Shown: positions 25,484 through 33,913 of the stretch, in pieces
How the letters are laid out: every line of letters starts with the position of its first letter
Numbering within the stretch: the stretch's first letter is position 1
Source: a virus
DNA length: 37,804 bases
IMG/VR virus record: IMGVR_UViG_3300007509_000022
Coordinates: 1-37,804 of that record
Direction: 5' to 3' (one strand)
Notes under the pieces: generated by a model
What the model was told of the DNA's origin: nothing
Seen by the model: the letters and a program-made list of their open reading frames with translations, nothing else
Database searches by the model: none
Program-made: the position numbers and the translations under genes

Positions 25484-26546
25484 AAAAGCATTAGTAGATT
25501 CAATTATAAAATTATACTCCAAACTAGGAGGCAATGTCGGAGAGGTCCTTGGTACCCGATCCAATATTAGCTTTTTAGGAACTGGTAAGAGTCCAGAAGG
25601 CTTCATAGATTCTACAATCAATATAGATGCCATCGGTGCTCTAGGTAAAAATAAAGTTTTAGACGAATTAAAAAGTTCTATCGGTTATTTAACGGCTAAT
25701 AAGTTAAACGACGTTCAAGCAGGAAAGCTATACGAAAACATGTTAAAGATCGATAATGTCTTTAACCCACCGGTAGCTCCAGCAAACATCATTGATCTGG
25801 GAACAGGGACCAGGAACTTAACAGACGAAGGTCTTGGTGCTTTAAGAGCAACTAGAAAAACAGATGATGATGCAAGAATTATAAGAGATGAAGTTCAAAC
25901 ACAAGATCCAAATTTTATCCCCATGAGAGCCGATCAATACAGAGATGTATTTGGTAAAAGTCCGGAATTAAGTCGTGTTGAAAGTCAAATGGAAAAAATT
26001 AAAGGTACTTCATCAAAACTAGATGATGCGATGAGAGAATACGAAAACATTTATAGACCTAGAGGAACAAATGAAATTGAAGCTTTAGAAACTATGACAA
26101 GGAATAAAGCAGGTCATGAATTCATTACAGGTTATGTAGATGATGTTTATAAAAACTCAGGTGTAATTAATCCTCTTGATGTGCCGAAGAAAAGAGCAGC
26201 GGCAAGAGAATTTTTAAATTTAATGTTAAAAAAAGAAACAGACTTACTTCCTCCTGGAAAAGGTGGAACTTTAGAATCTGTGGTAAGTGAAGCAGATTAT
26301 AAATTTATTACAGAAGGCGGTGGCGGTGCTTTAGGAGATCCATTAATATTAGTTAAGAAATATTTTGGTGATGAGATTGCAAAAAGAATTCCATTAGATA
26401 CACGTACAGAAGTTATGGAAACATTCGTCGATAACGTTCGTTTTACAAAAGACAGAGCTGGTCGTTTAACTGACGATCCAAGATTCAATCCTGATGACAT
26501 TCCAGAATTCAAACATGGCGGACTAGCCCAGATCCTGGAGGTCTAA
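25476..26546 (+). CDS. Unknown protein after TerL (356 aa), virion candidate
   Basis: Overlaps TerL by 8 nt and ends by overlapping the next start, so it is co-transcribed with packaging genes. No known domain seen. The N-terminal 100 residues contain Gly/Thr-rich turns (LGGNVGEVLGTRSNIS; IIDLGTGTRNLTDEGLGALR); the middle is helical and charged (SRVESQMEKIKGTSSKLDDA); and it ends FKHGGLAQILEV. The K/HGGLA-x-IL ending recurs in proteins of other marine phages near structural genes. It may be an internal virion or ejection protein together with the next gene. Function unproven. Confidence 0.65.
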   Translation: MARKALVDSIIKLYSKLGGNVGEVLGTRSNISFLGTGKSPEGFIDSTINIDAIGALGKNKVLDELKSSIGYLTANKLNDVQAGKLYENMLKIDNVFNPPVAPANIIDLGTGTRNLTDEGLGALRATRKTDDDARIIRDEVQTQDPNFIPMRADQYRDVFGKSPELSRVESQMEKIKGTSSKLDDAMREYENIYRPRGTNEIEALETMTRNKAGHEFITGYVDDVYKNSGVINPLDVPKKRAAAREFLNLMLKKETDLLPPGKGGTLESVVSEADYKFITEGGGGALGDPLILVKKYFGDEIAKRIPLDTRTEVMETFVDNVRFTKDRAGRLTDDPRFNPDDIPEFKHGGLAQILEV

Positions 26547-28519
26547 TGACCGATAGAAACGTAATCTTAACTGTAACCGATAGAGACTTTAGTCAGTATG
26601 GTGCTCCTAGTTGGGCTAAGTTTAAAATTATCTTTAGAAAAGATTCTAATTACGAAGATTTTAAAGGAACTAAATTTTATAGAAGTGAAGAAGCTGCTAA
26701 AAACGCTTTAGCTAAAAAAGATAAATTAATTGAAAAAACAAAATTAGCAAACCTTAAACCAAAAGAACCACTAAAAGCAGATAAGTTTTTAGTTAAAGTC
26801 GGTGAATCTACAAAAACAAATAATGTTATAAAACAAAAATTTAAAGAAGTAATAGGTAGCAGAAATCAACCCAGCACTTACAAACCAACTGGAGTAACAA
26901 AAGATTTATATAGAGCAGCCATTGTTGTTAATGATAAAACAGTTTTATCTACTGAGTTTGGAAAACAATCAGATGCTATTAAAGCTGTAAAAGAATATAG
27001 AATAAAAAACCCAATTAAAAATCCACCACCTGATCTAAAAACTTTAAATGAACAACAGCTTAAAAGATATGAAGATAAGCAAGCAAAGTCTAAAGCTATT
27101 AAAAGCAAAGGTGGGTATTATTCAGGTCCTCATACAGGAACTACTAAAGCCCATTTAGGTCATACTGGAAATGTTTTTGGAATAGAGTTAATTACGGGAG
27201 ATAGATTAGCTTATACTCCTGCAGAGATTAATCAGGCGATGTCCTCAGAAGGAAAAGGGCTTGATTCTAAAATTAGAAAAGTTTCTGAAAAAATAGAAAA
27301 GTTAAAAAAACAAAACTTACCACCGGCAAGGAAGAAAAAATTATTAGAACAATCAGATGCTTTATTAGTTAGACTAGCTTCTCAATCACAAGGATTTAAA
27401 AAAGTTACATTAAGTGATGGCTCAACTTTTGGAGGAAATAGATTAACTATAGATATGCTTGATGAATTTCCTGGCAAAACTGAACGAGAGATTAATGAGT
27501 TTGTAAAAAAATGGAAAAATAAAAAAACTTGGGACACTGCAGAGGAATTTGAAAATATAAAAAAAGCTAAATTTTTTGAAATGAATAGAAAAGCAGCTTT
27601 AAAGGCGGCTGAAAAAATAGGTAAGACGGAACAAACAAGAGTTATCTCACATCTAAATTTTTTTGATGATGCAAGAGCAGATGCATTAGCGGGTGGTCAA
27701 ATTTGTAGTTTAGTTAGAGCTAAAGGAGCAACGGGCGGAACATTAACTTGTGTTGATGCTGTTGAAGAAGCAATACAAAAGGAACCAGAAAAATTAGCAC
27801 AAAAAGCAAGTAGATTAGAAAAATTTAAAAACTCTGCAACAGGATTTTTAAACTTTGCAAAAAAGGGCGGTAAGTTTGGTGCGATTGCAGCAGTTGGTGC
27901 AGCAGGTGCAGGTCTTGTTAAAACATTCATGAACGACGATCCAACAACTTATTTATCTGATGAAAATCAACAGAAGAATATGTTAATTGAAATGGTAACA
28001 GGTCCAATGGTTGACAAACCAGATCCAACTCCAGAAATTTTGGATTATCAATTACCAGTACTAGGGGCAACAACAGCAGCAGGAACAGCTGTAACGGCGC
28101 CTTCAACAATTGAAGCAGCAAGATCAGCAAGGTTTGGAAAAAAACCATCTGGTTATACTAAGACTGCTTTAAAAACTTTAGGAAGAGGTTTAGCAGCAAG
28201 TGGAACTCCATTAGGTTTACTTGCATTAGAACCATTACATATTGCAGGTCAAGTTAAAGCCGGAGATTCATTAGGAGAGATTGCAACTAATCCATGGAAT
28301 TATGCAGGTTTAGCTTTTGCAGATGATTTAAGTAAATTTGCGACAAAAGGATTAGGGCCTAATATAGCTAAAGCAATGAGACTTGGAATTAGTCCAGCAG
28401 CTTTAAGAATTGGAAGTAGATTCTTAGGTCTGCCAGGTCTTGCATTATCACTAGGTATTAGTGGTTATGAAATGTATGATGATTATAAAAAGAAAAGAGG
28501 TATGTTTGGTGAAGAATAA
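26546..28519 (+). CDS. Large unknown protein (657 aa), candidate internal virion/ejection protein
   Basis: Lys-rich N-terminal half with coiled-coil segments (LDSKIRKVSEKIEKLKKQNL), a HTGTTKAHLGHTGNVFGIEL block, then a Cys-containing segment GGQICSLVRAKGATGGTLTC. The C-terminal third alternates small hydrophobic helices (FGAIAAVGAAGAGLVKTF; LPVLGATTAAGTAVTAPS; LGLPGLALSLGISGYEMY), a composition seen in phage ejection proteins that pass through the tail and cross membranes. I recognise the CSLVRAKG...GTLTCVDAVEEA block from marine phages, unnamed. An enzyme-like N-terminal domain cannot be excluded. It lies between TerL and portal, an unusual place for an ejection protein. Confidence 0.6.
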   Translation: MTDRNVILTVTDRDFSQYGAPSWAKFKIIFRKDSNYEDFKGTKFYRSEEAAKNALAKKDKLIEKTKLANLKPKEPLKADKFLVKVGESTKTNNVIKQKFKEVIGSRNQPSTYKPTGVTKDLYRAAIVVNDKTVLSTEFGKQSDAIKAVKEYRIKNPIKNPPPDLKTLNEQQLKRYEDKQAKSKAIKSKGGYYSGPHTGTTKAHLGHTGNVFGIELITGDRLAYTPAEINQAMSSEGKGLDSKIRKVSEKIEKLKKQNLPPARKKKLLEQSDALLVRLASQSQGFKKVTLSDGSTFGGNRLTIDMLDEFPGKTEREINEFVKKWKNKKTWDTAEEFENIKKAKFFEMNRKAALKAAEKIGKTEQTRVISHLNFFDDARADALAGGQICSLVRAKGATGGTLTCVDAVEEAIQKEPEKLAQKASRLEKFKNSATGFLNFAKKGGKFGAIAAVGAAGAGLVKTFMNDDPTTYLSDENQQKNMLIEMVTGPMVDKPDPTPEILDYQLPVLGATTAAGTAVTAPSTIEAARSARFGKKPSGYTKTALKTLGRGLAASGTPLGLLALEPLHIAGQVKAGDSLGEIATNPWNYAGLAFADDLSKFATKGLGPNIAKAMRLGISPAALRIGSRFLGLPGLALSLGISGYEMYDDYKKKRGMFGEE

Positions 28520-28685
28520 AACTCTTGTTGTAAATATGCCACATGTAAAATGGAAGGAGATACCACCTTTAAAGGGACCTGACTCACAGGGGTTGAATGT
28601 TCCTACAAAACAAGTTAAAACAATAGAGAACTCGGAGAATATAAATGGCAGACATAGACAAACCATTACCAAACGTAAATACTGA
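28509..28685 (+). CDS. Small conserved protein (58 aa), GTG start
   Basis: GTG 28509 has AAAGAGG eight bases before it, within the end of the preceding gene; ATG 28536 (MPHVKWKEIPPLKGPDSQGL) is the alternative and begins the conserved block. The PHVKWKEIPP-x-(K/R)GP-x-x-QGLN-x-P pattern is familiar from marine phages, where it precedes the portal gene. Probably a small head or neck-associated protein; function unknown. Its 3' end overlaps the portal gene by 41 nt in another frame. Confidence 0.65.
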   Translation: MKNKTLVVNMPHVKWKEIPPLKGPDSQGLNVPTKQVKTIENSENINGRHRQTITKRKY

Positions 28686-31158
28686 AATTAAAGTACCTGG
28701 CGAAGAAGAAGTCGAAATTGCTCAAGAAGAAACTATTAAAGAGCAAGTTGGTCCTGATGATGTTGAAGTAACTCAAGAAGACGATGGTGGTGCAACAATT
28801 AATTTTGATCCAGAAGCGGTTAACCAACCTGGAGGAGAAAGCCATTTTGATAATTTAGCAGAATTATTACCCGACGATGTTTTAGGAAAATTAGGCTCGG
28901 AATTAGTAGGAAATTACGAACAATATAAATCTTCTAGAAAAGCGTGGGAAGATACTTACACAAAAGGTTTAGATCTTTTAGGATTTAAATATGAAAATCC
29001 AACACAGCCATTTCAAGGTGCTTCAGGTGCAACTCACCCAGTATTAGCAGAATCAGTTACACAGTTTCAAGCGCAAGCTTACAAAGAATTACTTCCAGCA
29101 ACTGGTCCAGTACACACACAAATAATTGGACTTGCAGATAGAGCAAAAGAAGACCAGTCGCAAAGAGTTAAAGAATTCATGAACTATCAGCTCATGGATG
29201 TGATGAAAGAGTACGAACCCGAGTTCGACACCATGCTTTTTTATCTCCCTCTTAGTGGCTCTGCTTTTAAGAAGGTCTACTATGACGAACTTTTAGGCAG
29301 AGCTGTTTCAAAATTTGTTCCAGCTGACGATTTAGTTGTGCCATACACTGCTACATCTTTAGAAGATGCAGAAGCAGTTGTGCATGTAATTAAAATGTCA
29401 GAGAACGATTTAAGAAAAAAACAAGTAGCAGGTTTCTACATGGACGTAGATTTAACACCTGGTTACAATCAAGAAACAGAAGTAGAGAAAAAAGAAAGAG
29501 AACTTGAAGGAATTAAAAAAACTAGAGACGAAGATGTATTTTCTATTTTAGAAATACACACTGATTTAGATTTAGAAGGCTTTGAAGACAAAGATTCAAC
29601 TGGTGAAGGCACTGGAATTAAACTTCCATACATTATTACCATTGAAATGGGAAATAGACAGATTCTATCGATTAGAAGAAACTACAAAGTAGATGATCCA
29701 CAAAAACTTAAAATAGATTATTTTGTTCATTTTAAATTTTTACCTGGATTAGGGTTTTATGGTTTTGGATTAATTCATATGATAGGTGGATTGTCGAGAA
29801 CGGCAACTACTGCATTACGTCAACTACTTGACGCAGGAACTTTAAGTAATTTACCGGCCGGATTTAAGCAAAGAGGAATCCGTGTTAGAGATGAGGCACA
29901 AGCTATACAGCCTGGAGAATTCAGAGATGTAGATGCACCTGGAGGAAGTATCAAGGATGCATTTATGCCATTGCCATTTAAAGAGCCATCAGCAACTTTA
30001 TTGCAATTGATGGGTATAGTGGTACAGGCAGGGCAACGATTTGCCGCCATCGCTGACATGCAGGTCGGGGACGGCAACCAGCAAGCAGCTGTTGGAACGA
30101 CTATAGCTCTCTTAGAACGTGGTTCAAGGGTCATGTCGGCGATTCATAAAAGACTTTATGTGGCGATGAAGAGTGAATTTAAATTATTAGCGGGAGTATT
30201 TAAACAATACTTACCACCAGAGTATCCTTATGATGTAGTTGGTGGACAAAGACAAATTAAACAAACAGATTTTGATGACAAAGTAGATATTTTACCGGTT
30301 GCAGACCCAAATATTTTTTCTCAATCACAAAGAATTTCAATGGCACAGACAGAATTGCAACTTGCAATGTCAAATCCTAAAATGCACAACCTTTATGAAG
30401 CATATAGAGCGATGTATCATGCGATTGGTGTAAAAAATATTGATAAAATTTTGCCACCACCGCCTCAACCTACTCCAATGGACCCGGCAACTGAAAATAT
30501 TTTAGCAATGAGCGGAAAACCGTTCCAAGCTTTCAAAGGACAAGACCATCAAGCGCATATTACAACTCATTTAAACTTTATGGCGTCTAATATTGCACGA
30601 AATTCACCTCCAGTTCTTGCTGCATTAGAAAAAAACATTTTTGAACACATCTCTATGATGGCACAAGAGCAATTAGAGGTAGAATTTAGAGAAGAAATTC
30701 AAAAATTGATGCAAATGCAACAAATGGTACAACAAAACCCAATGTTGCAGCAAGATCCACAAGTTCAACAACAAATTATTACTATGTCTATGCAATTAGA
30801 AGCAAGAAAAGCAAAATTAATTGCAGAAATGACTCAAGAATTCAAAGATGAAGAAAGTAAAATCATGGGTGAGTTCGGAAATGACCCGATTGCTAAATTA
30901 AAAGCAAGAGAACTAGATTTAAGAGCTATGGACGACGAAGTTAAACGTGAACAGGGCCAAGAAAAGATTGATTTAGATAAATCTAAGCAATTAATGGGCC
31001 AACAACAGTTTGATGAGAAATTAGCTCAAAATGAAGAATTAGCTCAATTAAGAGCTGATACCTCAATACAAAAACAGGCCATGTCTCAAGATGCTAAATT
31101 GCTTAACGATATGATAAAACAAGAAGACGTTAAGATCTTGAAAGGGCCTAGAAGATAG
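28645..31158 (+). CDS. Portal protein (837 aa)
   Basis: Large podophage-type portal. An acidic disordered N-terminus (about 60 residues) is followed by the portal core: YKSSRKAWEDTYTKGLDLLG, GASGATHPVLAESVTQFQAQ, KELLPATGPV, a wing region, then GFYGFGLIHMIGGLSRTATT and the crown-proximal helix AIADMQVGDGNQQAAVGTT. The C-terminal 200 residues are Gln/Met-rich coiled coil (LMQMQQMVQQNPMLQQDPQV), a barrel-like extension as in P22 portals. Twelve copies would form the DNA channel at one capsid vertex, engaging TerL during packaging. ATG 28645 follows CTCGGAGAATATAA. Position after TerL and before head genes is standard. Confidence 0.88.
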   Translation: MADIDKPLPNVNTEIKVPGEEEVEIAQEETIKEQVGPDDVEVTQEDDGGATINFDPEAVNQPGGESHFDNLAELLPDDVLGKLGSELVGNYEQYKSSRKAWEDTYTKGLDLLGFKYENPTQPFQGASGATHPVLAESVTQFQAQAYKELLPATGPVHTQIIGLADRAKEDQSQRVKEFMNYQLMDVMKEYEPEFDTMLFYLPLSGSAFKKVYYDELLGRAVSKFVPADDLVVPYTATSLEDAEAVVHVIKMSENDLRKKQVAGFYMDVDLTPGYNQETEVEKKERELEGIKKTRDEDVFSILEIHTDLDLEGFEDKDSTGEGTGIKLPYIITIEMGNRQILSIRRNYKVDDPQKLKIDYFVHFKFLPGLGFYGFGLIHMIGGLSRTATTALRQLLDAGTLSNLPAGFKQRGIRVRDEAQAIQPGEFRDVDAPGGSIKDAFMPLPFKEPSATLLQLMGIVVQAGQRFAAIADMQVGDGNQQAAVGTTIALLERGSRVMSAIHKRLYVAMKSEFKLLAGVFKQYLPPEYPYDVVGGQRQIKQTDFDDKVDILPVADPNIFSQSQRISMAQTELQLAMSNPKMHNLYEAYRAMYHAIGVKNIDKILPPPPQPTPMDPATENILAMSGKPFQAFKGQDHQAHITTHLNFMASNIARNSPPVLAALEKNIFEHISMMAQEQLEVEFREEIQKLMQMQQMVQQNPMLQQDPQVQQQIITMSMQLEARKAKLIAEMTQEFKDEESKIMGEFGNDPIAKLKARELDLRAMDDEVKREQGQEKIDLDKSKQLMGQQQFDEKLAQNEELAQLRADTSIQKQAMSQDAKLLNDMIKQEDVKILKGPRR

Positions 31159-31183
31159 TATATTAAACAAGTAGGAGAAAAAT

Positions 31184-31408
31184 ATGTCAAAAGGAAAAAC
31201 ATTTTGGACAAAAAACAACCCAAACTTTATTGGTAAAGTTGTATCTGACACACCAAAAGCAGATATGTCAAATACATTTAATGTCAATAATGATGGGTAT
31301 GGAAAAGCAGTAGAAGTTAAAATGCCTCTTGGTCAACCGACTGTAAACAAAGTTGGTGGACAAAAAAGAATGTTAGCTTCAAAAAAGTCTAAAGTAAGCT
31401 GGTGGTAA
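31184..31408 (+). CDS. Small conserved protein (74 aa)
   Basis: ATG has AGGAG upstream. KGKTFWTKNNPNFIGKVVSDTP, GYGKAVEVKMPLGQPTVNKV and the strongly patterned C-terminal GQKRMLASKKSKVSWW. The last block is familiar from marine phages at the same position (after the portal), so it may be a virion or assembly protein. Basic, without hydrophobic core. Its stop is one base before the holin ATG. Confidence 0.75.
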   Translation: MSKGKTFWTKNNPNFIGKVVSDTPKADMSNTFNVNNDGYGKAVEVKMPLGQPTVNKVGGQKRMLASKKSKVSWW

Positions 31409-31409
31409 T

Positions 31410-31796
31410 ATGGCTTGGTTCAGCTTAGCTAAAATAGCATTACAAGCTGGCGGTAAAATTTACGCTAACAGACAAAAAGCAAAAGTTGCTATGTCTGATG
31501 CACAACTTTTACATGCCGAGCGACAAGCTCGAGGTGAGGAAGCTTACCAGGGCAAACTTTTAGAAGCCCGTCAATCGGACTACAAGGACGAATTTGTCCT
31601 CGTGATTATTTCGGCGCCCATCATTGTGTTAATGTGGGCAGTGATGTCGGATGATCCGACAGCTATGGAGAAAGTAAAGCTTTTCTTCGAGTATTTTCAG
31701 TCGTTGCCGTCATGGTTTACAAATCTCTGGATCCTTGTCGTGGCGTCGATTTTTGGTATAAAGGGAACTCAGATCTTTAGGAATGGTAAAAAATAA
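31410..31796 (+). CDS. Putative holin (128 aa)
   Basis: An N-terminal amphipathic helix rich in Ala/Gln (LAKIALQAGGKIYANRQKAK) and a charged linker precede two transmembrane helices: DEFVLVIISAPIIVLMWAVM and FTNLWILVVASIFGIKGTQI, with PTAMEKVKLFFEYFQSLPSW between, and a short basic tail. Two TM helices with an aromatic loop and positive C-terminus match the holin type commonly annotated in marine podophages. It would time lysis by forming lesions in the cytoplasmic membrane. No endolysin was found next to it in the window, so the partner lies outside or is unrecognised. Confidence 0.7.
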   Translation: MAWFSLAKIALQAGGKIYANRQKAKVAMSDAQLLHAERQARGEEAYQGKLLEARQSDYKDEFVLVIISAPIIVLMWAVMSDDPTAMEKVKLFFEYFQSLPSWFTNLWILVVASIFGIKGTQIFRNGKK

Positions 31797-31837
31797 AGAT
31801 GGACATTAATTAACAATTTACATATAAGGATAACACT

Positions 31838-32272
31838 ATGGCTAAGAAAAAAAAGAAGTGGAAAAAAAGATTAGGAAAAGCTTTAAAAGGTGCTGCAATA
31901 GCTGGTGGAGCATTGTTAGCAGCTAAAGCTTTGAGTGGAAAAGGAAGAACTCCTGCTGCAAATGTTGACAGTGGAAGAGGAAGTGGTTTAAGAGCCACTA
32001 ACGTTAAAACATTACCTGGAAGCACATATAAACACAAAGATGATATGATGCATTTTCCAAATAGAGGCGTTTCAATTGGAGTTGACTATGAAGCAAGTCC
32101 TTTTGAAAGAAGTCGAGTTGCTCCATATATAAAAGGAATTGATAGAAGTCCGGTTGATAGAAGTGGTCCAAGTAGATGGGATACGTGGAGCGGTGAATAT
32201 AAATCCGGTGGAAGAGTTGGAGTAGGAAAAGCTAAACGTGGTTTTGGAAGAGCTTTAAAAAAGGGGAAATAA
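31838..32272 (+). CDS. Basic Gly/Lys-rich protein (144 aa), virion candidate
   Basis: An N-terminal polylysine stretch (KKKKKWKKRLGKALK) leads into one hydrophobic patch (GAAIAGGALLAAKAL), then disordered Gly/Ser/Arg-rich sequence with SPFERSRVAPYIKGIDRSPV and a basic end. The composition suggests a DNA-binding or minor capsid component packed with the genome. No known family. ATG 31838 has AAGGAT upstream; the next gene starts 1 nt after its stop codon. Confidence 0.65.
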   Translation: MAKKKKKWKKRLGKALKGAAIAGGALLAAKALSGKGRTPAANVDSGRGSGLRATNVKTLPGSTYKHKDDMMHFPNRGVSIGVDYEASPFERSRVAPYIKGIDRSPVDRSGPSRWDTWSGEYKSGGRVGVGKAKRGFGRALKKGK

Positions 32273-32273
32273 T

Positions 32274-32591
32274 ATGAGACAAAATGGAGTAAGACCAGGA
32301 AGAACTAGATATGCACATGGTGGAAGAGCTAAAGCTCAAGGCGGTGGAGTAATGAGAAGAGACATGGCACATGGTTACTATCCTTCAGACATGGGAATGG
32401 CTGGTGGAGCTATGTATAAAAAAGGTGGTTCTGTTAAAAAGAAAAAACAAGGCTACAAAGATAGAAAAGATGAATCTATTGCTATGAGAATTCGTAAGAA
32501 AAGAACTAAGAAACAATTAAGAGCTTCTGCTGATGAATCTTATGGAAGATGGGGAAGCAAAGCTAAGAAGTCTGGCAAAATCAATAGATAG
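32274..32591 (+). CDS. Basic protein with KDRKDESIAMRIRKKRTKKQ motif (105 aa)
   Basis: A Gly/Arg-rich first half (RTRYAHGGRAKAQGGGVMRR) with YYPSDMGMAGGAMYKKGG, then the strongly conserved-looking GYKDRKDESIAMRIRKKRTK, then KQLRASADESYGRWGSK. I recognise the second block from marine phages in the same head-gene neighbourhood. Highly basic, likely nucleic-acid-associated or a virion protein that binds DNA. Function not established. Confidence 0.75.
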   Translation: MRQNGVRPGRTRYAHGGRAKAQGGGVMRRDMAHGYYPSDMGMAGGAMYKKGGSVKKKKQGYKDRKDESIAMRIRKKRTKKQLRASADESYGRWGSKAKKSGKINR

Positions 32592-32593
32592 TC

Positions 32594-32728
32594 ATGATCA
32601 AGAAAATTATTGAAAAAATAAAGGGTATGTTTACTCCTTCTGTACAGGAGAAATGTGAGCACAAAGAAGTAGAGCAAAGAGCTGCTAAATTTTGTGTTGC
32701 ATGTAAAGAATATATTCCAGGTACTTAA
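32594..32728 (+). CDS. 44-aa peptide with C-x-H...C-x2-C motif
   Basis: Starts 2 nt after the previous stop and ends in TAATG overlap with the next gene. An N-terminal basic helix (IKKIIEKIKGMF) precedes CEHKEVEQRAAKFCVACKEY, a likely zinc site of type CxH/CxxC. I recognise the family as a tiny conserved marine-phage protein. Function unknown. Confidence 0.7.
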   Translation: MIKKIIEKIKGMFTPSVQEKCEHKEVEQRAAKFCVACKEYIPGT

Positions 32729-32907
32729 TGGCTAAGAATTGGATTCAAAAAGCTGTCAAGAAACCGGGAGCTTTAAGAAAGTCTTTAGGTATTAAAAAAG
32801 GCAAAAAAATTCCAGCGGCTAAATTAAATGCTGCTGCTAAAAAGGGCGGTAAGTTAGGACAACGTGCAAGACTTGCTCAGACCTTTAAAAAAATGAGAAG
32901 AGGATAA
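32728..32907 (+). CDS. Conserved basic peptide KNWIQKAVKKPGALRKSLG (59 aa)
   Basis: Begins in the previous stop (TAATG). The sequence NWIQKAVKKPGALRKSLGIK, then GAKLN-like AAKLNAAAKKGGKLGQRARL and AQTFKKMRRG, is a very widespread small phage pattern that is familiar to me from many marine phages, without a known function. Highly basic and helical; may bind DNA or act in the virion. In the head-gene operon. Confidence 0.8.
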   Translation: MAKNWIQKAVKKPGALRKSLGIKKGKKIPAAKLNAAAKKGGKLGQRARLAQTFKKMRRG

Positions 32908-32921
32908 GCACGCTATGAAAT

Positions 32922-33137
32922 ATGAGACAGGCACTATTAACAGCATTAGAAAAAAGATATAAAGCTAAGATATCTGAAGCAGACGCTACAATTAAGATTT
33001 ATTTGGAAAATCCTGTGGGGATTGGGGAACATCCTCAACACTTAGATGAAATTGACAAACAGCTACAAATTATAGTAGATGCTAATGAAAAACTAAAGGA
33101 ACTAGAGTCTTTTAATGTTCCAAGGGTGGAATTATAA
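32922..33137 (+). CDS. Small helical protein (71 aa)
   Basis: Entirely helical: RQALLTALEKRYKAKISEAD, then an extended NPVGIGEHPQH turn and LDEIDKQLQIIVDANEKLKEL. The two-helix layout with a conserved GIGEHPQH-like turn is common in marine phage head-gene clusters; function unknown. The stop overlaps the next ATG (TAATG). Confidence 0.75.
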   Translation: MRQALLTALEKRYKAKISEADATIKIYLENPVGIGEHPQHLDEIDKQLQIIVDANEKLKELESFNVPRVEL

Positions 33138-33259
33138 TGCCGTTTAAATCAGAAAAACAAAGAAGATACTTATGGAAAAAGGAACCAGCTATAGCAAGAA
33201 AGTGGACTAAGAAATACGGAAGCAAACCAGTAAAGAAAACAAAAAGGAGAAAAAAATAA
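33137..33259 (+). CDS. 40-aa conserved basic peptide MPFKSEKQRRYLW
   Basis: Starts in the previous stop and ends in the next start (both TAATG), so tightly coupled. PFKSEKQRRYLWKKEPAIAR then KWTKKYGSK and a polylysine tail. The F(K/R)SE(K/A)QRR(Y/F)(L/M)W motif is widely conserved in phages and some bacteria, function unknown. Confidence 0.8.
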   Translation: MPFKSEKQRRYLWKKEPAIARKWTKKYGSKPVKKTKRRKK

Positions 33260-33495
33260 TGGATGAATTAAGTTTCGTGGATAAGATAAGAAAAATTATT
33301 AAAATGCGACATGATGATGTTGTTTCAGCCATAGCGTCGGGCAGTGTTGACAATATGGAGAAATATCAGTATATGTTAGGTCAGATACGAACGTATCAAT
33401 ATTTAAGTCAGGAAATATCCAGCCTGCTACAAAAAAAGGAGCAAAATGACAAAAGTGGAACCGTTATCAACATCAACTCAAAATCCAAAGATTGA
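33259..33495 (+). CDS. Small conserved helical protein (78 aa)
   Basis: Reads LSFVDKIRKIIKMRHDDVVS, then AIASGSVDNMEKYQYMLGQI and RTYQYLSQEISSLLQKKE: a two-helix hairpin. The SVDNMEKYQYMLGQIRTYQ... pattern is familiar from marine phage head clusters. The C-terminal 17 residues overlap the GroES gene by 50 nt and are less constrained. Function unknown; possibly a head-assembly accessory. Confidence 0.75.
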   Translation: MDELSFVDKIRKIIKMRHDDVVSAIASGSVDNMEKYQYMLGQIRTYQYLSQEISSLLQKKEQNDKSGTVININSKSKD

Positions 33496-33895
33496 GTTAC
33501 CAGATAAAGAGTTAGTTGGCGTTAAAACAACTAAACAAAAAGAACAAGATTTAAAAGAAGAATCAGCAAAATTACCTAAACCAACAGGTTGGAGAATTTT
33601 AGTTTTACCTTTTAAACAAAAGGAAAAAACTAAAGGCGGAATATTATTAGCAGACGAAACAGTAGAAAGATCACAAGTAGCATCGACTTGTGGTTTAATA
33701 TTGGATATGGGCCCACACTGCTATGATAAAGAAAGATACCCAGAAGGTCCCTGGTGCAAGAAAGGTGATTGGATTATCTTTGCAAGATATGCCGGATCAC
33801 GAATTAAAATAGATGGGGGTGAGATAAGACTTCTTAATGATGATGAAGTTTTAGCGACCGTGGAAAACCCTGAAGATATATTCCACGAATTTTAA
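33446..33895 (+). CDS. groES: GroES-like co-chaperonin (149 aa)
   Basis: After a 45-residue extension comes the Cpn10 domain: TGWRILVLPFKQKEKTKGGI, LLADETVERSQVASTCGLIL, GDWIIFARYAGSRIKIDGGE and IRLLNDDEVLATV. The mobile-loop region (KTKGGILLADE) matches the GroEL-binding IVL-type hydrophobic tripeptide (GILL). It probably caps host GroEL to fold the capsid protein, as T4 gp31 does. The N-terminal extension is longer than in bacterial GroES. ATG 33446 has AAGGAG upstream; it lies before the scaffold and capsid genes. Confidence 0.92.
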   Translation: MTKVEPLSTSTQNPKIELPDKELVGVKTTKQKEQDLKEESAKLPKPTGWRILVLPFKQKEKTKGGILLADETVERSQVASTCGLILDMGPHCYDKERYPEGPWCKKGDWIIFARYAGSRIKIDGGEIRLLNDDEVLATVENPEDIFHEF

Positions 33896-33913
33896 CATAG
33901 ATAAGGAGAAACT

